DNA of 12,151 bases from CAYNSB01 sp964399625 (GTDB lineage Bacteria; Planctomycetota; Phycisphaerae; Phycisphaerales; UBA1924). The stretch spans positions 1-12,151 of the forward strand of contig CAYNSB010000074.1 of the NCBI GenBank assembly GCA_964399625.1. The letters run 5' to 3'. The first letter of the stretch is position 1. Each line of letters begins with the position of its first letter. The notes under the pieces are model-generated. The model ran no database searches and had not been told where the DNA came from. It worked only from the letters and a program-made list of their open reading frames with translations. Positions 6,692 to 12,151 of this stretch are shown here, piece by piece. The position numbers were made by a program, and so were the translations under genes.

Positions 6692-7825
6692 TCAGTCGTT
6701 GGCCACGAGTTTGCGGGACTGCTCGACGAACTTGTCCCCGCTCCACTGCGTGTCCTTGGTGACGACGCCCTTCTTCGCGGCTTCCTCCATCGCGCGTGCC
6801 TGGGCCTGGCGTGCGACCAGGTCCGCGTGGGTCGTGAAGTACTGCAGCGCGTGCCCGCGGAACTGGTCGATGCTCTTGAAACCGTGCGAGTCCATGAACG
6901 CGGCGAGTTGCTCGCACATGGGCTTGACCATCTCGTACCCGTGGATCATGACGCCGGTACAGACCTGCACGGTGTGGGCGCCCAGGAGGATGAACTGGGC
7001 CGCGTCTTGGCCGGTTTCGACGCCGCCGATGCCGCTGATGGTGCGACCGGGGAACTCGTCGCGCATCATGCGGGCGCACTCCATGACCATGCGCAGGGCG
7101 ACGGGGCGGACGGCCTTGCAGGAGTATCCGCCGGGGATGGAGTAGCCCGCGACGGTGGGCTCTGGGCGGAGGGTCTTCAGGTCCACGCCCATGACGCACA
7201 GGATGGTGTTGATCGCGCTCACGCCCTCGCAGCCGGCGCGGAGTGCGGCCCGCGCCGGCTCCTCGATGTGCGTGATGTTGGGCGTCATCTTCGCCCATAC
7301 CGGCACGCGGGAGGCCTTGTTCACCCAACCGCAGACCTCTTCAAGGATCGCGCAGTCCTGCCCCATCGCGGCGCCCATCTTGCGCTCGGGCAGCCCGTGC
7401 GGACACGAGAAGTTCAGCTCGAAGGCGTCCACGCCCGCGTCCTGGCAGCGCTCGACGATCTCCACCCAGCGGTCCTTGGAGTACTCCTCCATGATGGAGG
7501 CGATGACCACGCCCTTGGGATACTTGTCCTTGAGGCGCTTGAACTCGTCGATCCACACATCGAAGGGGCGATCGGAGATGAGCTCGATGTTCTGCCAGCC
7601 GACGATCGTCTCGTTGGGCTTGGCGCCCACGCGCATCCGTGCGTATCTCGGCGCGACGTTGACGACCTTGGACGCGTCCAGGCTCACCGTCTTGGCGATG
7701 ACCGCCCCCCAACCCTCGTCGAATGCCTTGCCGATCACGTTCGCGTTCGTGCCCGGCGGGCCCGAGCCGATCACGAAGGGATTGGGCAACGTGAGCCCAT
7801 TGACGGTGACGCTCAGATCGGGCAT
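6692..7825 (-). CDS. preA: NAD-dependent dihydropyrimidine dehydrogenase subunit PreA, lacking the C-terminal ferredoxin domain
   Basis: A 377-residue FMN protein of the dihydroorotate dehydrogenase fold that reduces uracil and thymine to the 5,6-dihydro forms, the first step of the pathway. The catalytic cysteine C141 lies in FELNFSCPHGLPERKMG, the diagnostic DPD/PreA loop. K45 (IAKTVSLD) and K179 (AKMTPNI) and the phosphate-binding GIGGVETG at 265-272 fit FMN binding. E. coli PreA is about 411 residues and carries two CxxCxxC 4Fe-4S motifs near its C-terminus; here the tail after about 330 has no cysteine at all. No preT is in the window. The start ATG at 7823-7825 is set by AGGAGG five bases upstream; the frame extends to 7987 without similarity. 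It is first in a preA-hydA unit and diverges from mmsA. Confidence 0.92.
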   Translation of the reverse strand: MPDLSVTVNGLTLPNPFVIGSGPPGTNANVIGKAFDEGWGAVIAKTVSLDASKVVNVAPRYARMRVGAKPNETIVGWQNIELISDRPFDVWIDEFKRLKDKYPKGVVIASIMEEYSKDRWVEIVERCQDAGVDAFELNFSCPHGLPERKMGAAMGQDCAILEEVCGWVNKASRVPVWAKMTPNITHIEEPARAALRAGCEGVSAINTILCVMGVDLKTLRPEPTVAGYSIPGGYSCKAVRPVALRMVMECARMMRDEFPGRTISGIGGVETGQDAAQFILLGAHTVQVCTGVMIHGYEMVKPMCEQLAAFMDSHGFKSIDQFRGHALQYFTTHADLVARQAQARAMEEAAKKGVVTKDTQWSGDKFVEQSRKLVAND

Positions 7826-7857
7826 GGGTGCCTCCTGACGCTGGCGAGCAAACCGAG

Positions 7858-7925
7858 ATGATACCGGATTTCGCACGGTTTGCAGCGGTTGTAGCGCGAG
7901 GTTTGGGGCCAGCGGGCAGTAGAAT
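7858..7925. promoter_or_regulatory. Divergent promoter region between preA and mmsA
   Basis: The 151-bp gap (7826-7976) between divergent pathway genes holds a minus-strand TATCAT (complement of 7858-7863), about 33 bases before the preA start, and a plus-strand TAGAAT (7920-7925), about 50 bases before mmsA. Both suit -10 boxes. Neither has a convincing -35, so activator dependence is possible but not shown. I see no strong palindrome in the gap. Confidence 0.3.
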
Positions 7926-7976
7926 GGGTTGCTCAACGCCCGATCTTCCGGTACTGCGAACACAATGGAGAGGCCC

Positions 7977-9467
7977 ATGTCCACCACCCGAGTCGATCAC
8001 TTCATCGCGGGCAAACGAACCCCGGCGGGCGCGTCCGGCAAGAGCCACGCGGTGATCAATCCCGCGAGTGGCGACGCGCTGGCCCAGGTGGAGTTGGAGT
8101 CTGTTCGCACCGCGGAGCTCGCGGTGCAGGCGGCCGCCCAGGCCTTCCCCGCGTGGGCCGCGACGCCGGTGGGGGACCGCTGCCAGTTCCTGTTCCGGTA
8201 CAAGCAGGTGCTGGAGGCTCACTTCGACGAGCTCGCGTCGATGATCGTTCGCGAGCACGGCAAGACGATGGCCGAGGGGCGTGGCGACGTGCGTCGTGGG
8301 ATCGACTGCGTCGAGTTCGCGTGCGCCGCGCCCACGCTGATGATGGGCAAGACACTCCCGCAGATCGCGGTGAGCACCTCGTTCTGCCGCACGGAGGACA
8401 AGAGCGGCGTGGGCATCGACAGCACCGTGGATCGCGTTCCGCTGGGCGTGTGCGTGGGCATCACGCCATTCAACTTCCCCGTGATGGTGCCCCTGTGGAT
8501 GTGGCCGATGGCCGTCGCGTGCGGCAACACGTTCGTGCTCAAGCCCAGCGAGAAGGTGCCGCTGTCGGCGGTGCGCGAGGTCGAGCTCGCGCACGAGGCG
8601 GGCCTGCCGCCGGGCGTGCTGAACCTCGTGACGGGCGGCCCGGGCGTCGTGGACTTCCTGTGCACGCACGATGACGTGAGGGCCGTGTCCTTCGTCGGCT
8701 CGACGAAGGTCGCGCAGCACGTGTATCGCACGGCGACCGCGGCGGGCAAGCGCGCCCAGTGCATGGGCGGTGCGAAGAACTACATGGTCATCATGCCCGA
8801 CGCGAATCGCGACGCCGTGATCGAGGGCGTGCTGGGCTCGGCGTTCGGCAACAGCGGGCAGCGATGCCTCGCGGGCTCCGTGGCGATCGCCGTGGGCGAT
8901 GCTGCCGAGTGGCTCATCCCGCGCCTGAAGGAAGCGGCGAGCGCGATCAAGGTCGCGCCGGGGGATGCGGCCGGCGCGGGCATGGGCCCTGTGATCGACC
9001 CGCAGAGCCGCGAGAGGATCCTCGGGTTCATCGACGCCGGCGTGAAGGACGGGGCGAAGCTGGTGCTCGATGGGCGCGCGTGCGCCATGCCGAGCAAGGG
9101 TTGCTTCGTGGGCCCGACGATCTTCGACGAGTGCCGTCCCGGAATGCGTATCGTGGATGAGGAGATCTTCGGGCCCGTGCTGAGCGTGATGCGCGAGGCG
9201 ACGCTCGACGCGGCGCTGGCGACGATGAACCGGTCACGCTACGGAAACATGGGCGTGATCTTCACGAGCAGCGGGTACAACGCCCGACGCTTCCGCACGC
9301 ACGCGCAGGTGGGCATGGTCGGCGTGAACGTCGGAGTGCCCGCGCCCATGGCGGTGTTCCCGTTCTCGGGCTGGAAGCAGTCGTTCTTTGGCGACCTGCA
9401 CGCCAACGGCGAGGACGCCGCGAAGTTCTACACCGAGAGCAAGGTGGTCGTGCAGCGGTGGATGTGA
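7977..9467 (+). CDS. mmsA: CoA-acylating methylmalonate-semialdehyde/malonate-semialdehyde dehydrogenase
   Basis: A 496-residue aldehyde dehydrogenase that converts malonate semialdehyde to acetyl-CoA and methylmalonate semialdehyde to propionyl-CoA with NAD+, CoA and loss of CO2. The catalytic cysteine is C297 in GNSGQRC. GGAKN at 264-268 has N where non-acylating aldehyde dehydrogenases carry the general-base E, the hallmark of the CoA-dependent family. R107 (GDVRRG) and R296 correspond to the carboxylate-binding arginines of B. subtilis IolA. The tail FPFSGWKQSFFGDLHANG is the family signature. The start at 7977 is chosen for GGAGAGG just upstream and normal length; ATG at 7965 is the alternative. 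It stands alone on the plus strand between the two minus-strand units and would finish both uracil and thymine breakdown. A role in valine or inositol catabolism is also possible. Confidence 0.93.
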   Translation: MSTTRVDHFIAGKRTPAGASGKSHAVINPASGDALAQVELESVRTAELAVQAAAQAFPAWAATPVGDRCQFLFRYKQVLEAHFDELASMIVREHGKTMAEGRGDVRRGIDCVEFACAAPTLMMGKTLPQIAVSTSFCRTEDKSGVGIDSTVDRVPLGVCVGITPFNFPVMVPLWMWPMAVACGNTFVLKPSEKVPLSAVREVELAHEAGLPPGVLNLVTGGPGVVDFLCTHDDVRAVSFVGSTKVAQHVYRTATAAGKRAQCMGGAKNYMVIMPDANRDAVIEGVLGSAFGNSGQRCLAGSVAIAVGDAAEWLIPRLKEAASAIKVAPGDAAGAGMGPVIDPQSRERILGFIDAGVKDGAKLVLDGRACAMPSKGCFVGPTIFDECRPGMRIVDEEIFGPVLSVMREATLDAALATMNRSRYGNMGVIFTSSGYNARRFRTHAQVGMVGVNVGVPAPMAVFPFSGWKQSFFGDLHANGEDAAKFYTESKVVVQRWM

Positions 9468-9471
9468 ACAA

Positions 9472-9536
9472 GAGCGCTCGAGTGCTGAGTAGCAAGCGCT
9501 GAGTCCACGCCGCTCTGACCGCAGCACTGGGCGCTC
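9472..9536. terminator. Imperfect inverted repeat between convergent mmsA and aminotransferase genes
   Basis: GAGCGC and AGTGCT (9472-9477, 9481-9486) pair with AGCACT and GCGCTC (9523-9528, 9531-9536), a two-block stem with a small internal loop and a 36-base apical loop. It fills the 80-bp gap between convergent stop codons and could end transcription both ways. There is only a weak T-tract (CTCTTTCGTT) after it on the plus strand and none on the other. Confidence 0.3.
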
Positions 9537-9547
9537 GCACTCTTTCG

Positions 9548-10942
9548 TTATGCCCCCGCCTCGCCCAGCGCCACATCGAGCACCGCGCACAGGAAGTCGC
9601 AGTCCTCGCGCGTCAGGCACATGGGTGGCTTGATGCGCAGCACGTTGCCGAAGAACCCGCCCTTGCCCAGGATGAGCCCGAGGTCCTTGCATCGCTCGAA
9701 GATGTCCGCCGTCTGCTTGCTCGCGGGCGTCTTGCCCGTGCGGTCCTCGACGAGTTCCACGCCGATCATCAGCCCCCGGCCGCGGATGTCGCCGATGAGG
9801 CGGTGCTTCTTCTGAAGGGCCTCGAGCCCGCGCCGCAGATGCGCGCCGATGTCCTTTGCTCGCGCCTGGTAGTTCTCATCGAGCAGCACGTTGAGCGTCG
9901 CGAGCCCCTGGGCCATGGAGACGGGGTTGCCGCCGAACGTGTTGAAGTGGATGCGACTGGTGAGCGCCTTGGCGATCTCCGGGCGTGTCACGACGGCCGC
10001 GAGCGGGCACCCGTTGCCGATGCCCTTGGCCATCGTCACGATGTCCGGGTAGACGCCGGGGCCACCCACGACCTCGAAGCCCCAGAAGGCCTCGCCCGTG
10101 CGTCCGAACCCCGTCTGAACCTCGTCCGCGATGCAGAGCCCGCCCGCCGCGCGGACGTGCGCGTACGCGGCCTTGAGATAGCCCGGCGGCATCTCCACGA
10201 CGCCGCCGACGCCCTGCATCGGCTCGGCGATGAAGCCCGCGATCTTTCCGCTCGTGCCCTGGCGGATCAGGTCCAGCACGTCCGCGGCGTACTTCTCGCC
10301 GGCGTTCGGGTCGTCGTACCCGTGCGGCCCGCGGTAGCGATCGGGCAGGAGCGCGTGCTGCACGCCAAAGCCGTGCGGCGTGTTGTACTTCCAGGTGCTG
10401 TGGGCGGTGAGGCCCATGGGGCCGGCCGAGCCGCCGTGGTACCCGTTGCGCAGCGCCACGAGATCGAAGTTGCCGGTGTACGCGCGGGCCATGAGCATGG
10501 CGAGGTCGTTGGCCTCCGAGCCCGAGTTGACGAAGTAGACGCACGACAGGCCGCTCTCACGCGGGAAGGTGGAGGCCAGACGCTTGGCGTACTGCGCGAT
10601 CGTGGGATGGAGGTAGATCGTCGTGGTGTGCTGCAGGAGCGCGTTCTGGGCGTTGACCGCCGCGATCACCTTGGGGTGGCAGTGCCCGATGGAGACGGTG
10701 ACGATGCCGCCGAACGCGTCGAGGTAGCGGCGCCCCGTCTCGTCGTAGAGGTACTGCATCTTGCCCTCGACGATCATCAGCGGCTCGCGGTAGTACGTGA
10801 CGAGCGAGGGCGTGCAGAACTCCTTGCGCATCGCGAGCACTTCGGCCTTGGACGGGCCCGAGTAGCGCGAGGGCGCGTGCGCGAAGGGCGGGAGCGCAGG
10901 CAGGGAAGAGGCGGCGGAGGGGCGGGCGGTGGCGGTGGTCAT
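9548..10942 (-). CDS. Class III PLP-dependent aminotransferase, AGXT2-like (beta-alanine / 3-aminoisobutyrate transaminase)
   Basis: A 464-residue fold-type I aminotransferase. It probably moves the amino group of beta-alanine or beta-aminoisobutyrate to pyruvate or glyoxylate, giving the semialdehyde substrates of the mmsA product. The PLP lysine is K306 in TMAKGIGNG; D273 in IADEVQTGFGR binds the pyridine nitrogen; NSGSEAND at 139-146 is the phosphate-cup region. The stretches YLDAFGGIVTVSIGHCHP and LQHTTTIYLHP are characteristic of AGXT2 and plant PYD4-type enzymes rather than of ornithine or GABA transaminases. The start ATG at 10940-10942 has no visible Shine-Dalgarno sequence, but the conserved N-terminal PSKAEVLAMRK supports it. 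It lies 120 bp after the beta-ureidopropionase gene on the same strand, which makes its substrate assignment strong by context. Alanine-glyoxylate activity is the main alternative. Confidence 0.9.
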   Translation of the reverse strand: MTTATARPSAASSLPALPPFAHAPSRYSGPSKAEVLAMRKEFCTPSLVTYYREPLMIVEGKMQYLYDETGRRYLDAFGGIVTVSIGHCHPKVIAAVNAQNALLQHTTTIYLHPTIAQYAKRLASTFPRESGLSCVYFVNSGSEANDLAMLMARAYTGNFDLVALRNGYHGGSAGPMGLTAHSTWKYNTPHGFGVQHALLPDRYRGPHGYDDPNAGEKYAADVLDLIRQGTSGKIAGFIAEPMQGVGGVVEMPPGYLKAAYAHVRAAGGLCIADEVQTGFGRTGEAFWGFEVVGGPGVYPDIVTMAKGIGNGCPLAAVVTRPEIAKALTSRIHFNTFGGNPVSMAQGLATLNVLLDENYQARAKDIGAHLRRGLEALQKKHRLIGDIRGRGLMIGVELVEDRTGKTPASKQTADIFERCKDLGLILGKGGFFGNVLRIKPPMCLTREDCDFLCAVLDVALGEAGA

Positions 10943-10983
10943 GGGGAATGCTATGGAGAAGGGGTGCGGCCGCAGCGATTACG

Positions 10984-10999
10984 GGCGTGACTCCACGCC
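10984..10999 (-). other. Small perfect hairpin between ureidopropionase and aminotransferase genes
   Basis: GGCGTG (10984-10989) and CACGCC (10994-10999) form a 6-bp stem with a 4-base loop in the 120-bp gap between two genes of the same strand. No T-tract follows on the minus strand, so it is more likely an mRNA structure or attenuator-like element than a full terminator, or chance. Confidence 0.25.
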
Positions 11000-11062
11000 G
11001 GCTCGGGCTCGATAGGGCTGCCCGCCGATCGTCGCGACGGTCCGGTCCGGCGAGAATTCCCT

Positions 11063-11944
11063 TCAGATCTTCGCGATTTGCGTGTAGCTCTCGGGCCGGC
11101 GGTCTCGGTAGAACTGCCACACGTTCCGCACCTCCTGGATCATGTCCAGATCCAGGTCCGCGACGACAACCTCGTCCTTGTCGCGCGAGGCCTGCACGAT
11201 GGTGCGCCCGCGCGGGTCGCAGAAGTACGACTGCCCGTAGAACTCGCCGATGCCCCACGGCGCCTCGGTGCCCACGCGATTGATCGCGCCCACGAAGTAC
11301 TGGTTCGCCACCGCGTGGGCGGGCTGTTCGATCTTCCACAGGTATTCGCTGAGCCCCGCGACGGTCGCGCTGGGGTTGAAGACGATCTCCGCGCCGTTGA
11401 GCCCGAGCTCGCGCGCGCCCTCGGGGAAGTGACGGTCGTAGCAGATGTACACCCCGATCTTGCCGAATCGCGTCGGGAAGACGGGATACCCGAGGTTGCC
11501 CGGCTTGAAGTAGAACTTCTCCCAGAAGCCCGGGTGGCAGTGGGGGATGTGGTGCTTGCGGTACTTGCCCAGGTACTGCCCGCGCTCGTCGATCACCGCG
11601 GCGGTGTTGTAGTACACGCCCGCCATGTCCACTTCGTAGATGGGCACGACGAGCACCATCTCGTGCTTGCGCGCGAGGTCCTGCATGAGCTTGGTCGTGG
11701 GACCGTCGGGAATCGGCTCGGCGGTCTGGTACCAGCGCACGTGCTGCTCGGCGCAGAAGTACGGCCCGTAGAAGATCTCCTGAAGGCAGCAGACCTTCGC
11801 GCCTTGCTCGGCGGCGCGTCGGATCAAGGGCACATGCTTGTCGATCATCGCGCTCTTGATCTTGGCGAGATCCGGCTCTCCCGAAGCGGGGGCCGGCACG
11901 GGGTTGGAACATTGGATCAGCGCGGCTCGGGTGATGCGTGGCAT
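11063..11944 (-). CDS. Beta-ureidopropionase (N-carbamoyl-beta-alanine amidohydrolase), nitrilase superfamily
   Basis: A 293-residue carbon-nitrogen hydrolase that would split N-carbamoyl-beta-alanine or N-carbamoyl-beta-aminoisobutyrate to the beta-amino acid, CO2 and ammonia, the third step of the pathway. The nitrilase catalytic residues are E56 (CLQEIFYGPYFC), K130 (GKYRKHHIPH) and C168 (GVYICYDRHFPEGAR). The long conserved runs resemble beta-ureidopropionase and N-carbamoylputrescine amidase; the neighbours decide for the former. The start at 11944 (MPRITRAALIQ) matches the usual N-terminus; the frame continues upstream to 12091 without similarity. No Shine-Dalgarno sequence is visible, and a TACACT box (complement of 11951-11956) lies only 6 bp before the ATG, which would fit a leaderless transcript; that is inference. 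The aminotransferase gene follows on the same strand. Confidence 0.92.
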   Translation of the reverse strand: MPRITRAALIQCSNPVPAPASGEPDLAKIKSAMIDKHVPLIRRAAEQGAKVCCLQEIFYGPYFCAEQHVRWYQTAEPIPDGPTTKLMQDLARKHEMVLVVPIYEVDMAGVYYNTAAVIDERGQYLGKYRKHHIPHCHPGFWEKFYFKPGNLGYPVFPTRFGKIGVYICYDRHFPEGARELGLNGAEIVFNPSATVAGLSEYLWKIEQPAHAVANQYFVGAINRVGTEAPWGIGEFYGQSYFCDPRGRTIVQASRDKDEVVVADLDLDMIQEVRNVWQFYRDRRPESYTQIAKI

Positions 11945-12100
11945 GCGCGAAGTGTACTGGACGCACGCCTGCTGGGGCATGGTCCGCATCGCCGCTTCGG
12001 GCCAGTGAAGCTCGCGCGCTGGGGCCCCGGCAGATTCACGCCGCGAGCGGTCTTGCGGCGCATCAAGTGCGACGAAGGGGGGCCACTTCAACGTGCGGAA

Positions 12101-12151
12101 TGCCGAGGGGCGGACTCGAACCGCCGACCTCCGGGTTATGAATCCAGCGCT
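12101..12151 (-). tRNA. tRNA-Met (CAU anticodon), 5' part outside the window
   Basis: The minus strand holds the 3' two-thirds of a tRNA, entering at about position 23 in the D-arm. The loop TTCATAA carries anticodon CAU; a 5-base variable region follows, then a perfect T-stem GGCGG/CCGCC around TTCGAGT, then an acceptor strand CCTCGGC with discriminator A at 12101. No CCA is encoded. C at position 72 implies a paired first base, so it is not the initiator. Elongator Met and lysidine-type Ile (CAU) cannot be told apart without the missing 5' part. The anticodon stem has an A31-C39 mismatch next to the loop. Confidence 0.85.

Noticed and set aside
5264..7861. 865-residue plus-strand open frame
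   Set aside because: It lies antisense to hydA and preA, both of which have full catalytic motifs. Its composition (rich in H, V, D, R, L) is typical of the reverse frame of GC-rich genes.
7826..7987. N-terminal extension of PreA to 7987
   Set aside because: The extra 54 codons have no PreA similarity, overlap the mmsA start, and the ATG at 7825 has a strong AGGAGG site.
10557..11966. 469-residue minus-strand frame overlapping the transaminase and ureidopropionase
   Set aside because: A shifted frame of two genes with intact catalytic residues; it crosses both without any domain of its own.
11938..12141. Plus-strand 67-residue frame ending in GGLEPPTSGL
   Set aside because: This ending is the familiar false protein made by reading the reverse strand of a tRNA; the bases from 12101 on are the tRNA itself.

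Overview
A GC-rich bacterial window with dense, short-spaced genes on both strands. Nothing in it fixes the taxon. The complete reductive pyrimidine-degradation gene set, a plant/animal AGXT2-like aminotransferase and an FeS-type photolyase beside DUF2256 would fit Planctomycetota or a similar GC-rich environmental lineage, but that is only a guess.

Left part (1 to about 3,360), accessory in character: the C-terminal end of a helical-repeat (HEAT-like) protein cut by the window edge; a restriction-endonuclease-like (Mrr-type PD-(D/E)XK fold) protein downstream on the same strand; a convergent class II Fic AMP-transferase with a C-terminal winged helix; two perfect 22-bp palindromes 31 bp apart just upstream of fic, which look like an operator pair; and a 5' gene remnant ending at a 17-bp tandem duplication, followed by a strong GC hairpin. 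The first two genes look less GC-rich by eye than the right half, which suits a defence-type or transferred segment.

Middle (3,368 to 5,203), light repair: an FeS bacterial cryptochrome/(6-4) photolyase of the PhrB type on the minus strand and, divergent from it over 57 bp, a 46-residue DUF2256 zinc-ribbon-like protein.

Right part (5,258 to 11,944), pyrimidine catabolism. PreA (uracil/thymine to dihydropyrimidine) and dihydropyrimidinase (ring opening) form a minus-strand unit in pathway order. Beta-ureidopropionase (to beta-alanine or beta-aminoisobutyrate) and a class III aminotransferase (to malonate semialdehyde or methylmalonate semialdehyde) are a second minus-strand pair. The CoA-acylating semialdehyde dehydrogenase lies between them on the plus strand and finishes the route to acetyl-CoA or propionyl-CoA. 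All five enzymatic steps are therefore encoded within 6.7 kb. The PreA lacks the C-terminal ferredoxin domain of E. coli PreA and no PreT is present, so its electron donor is an open question.

Right edge: the 3' two-thirds of a tRNA with a CAU anticodon on the minus strand, running off the window.
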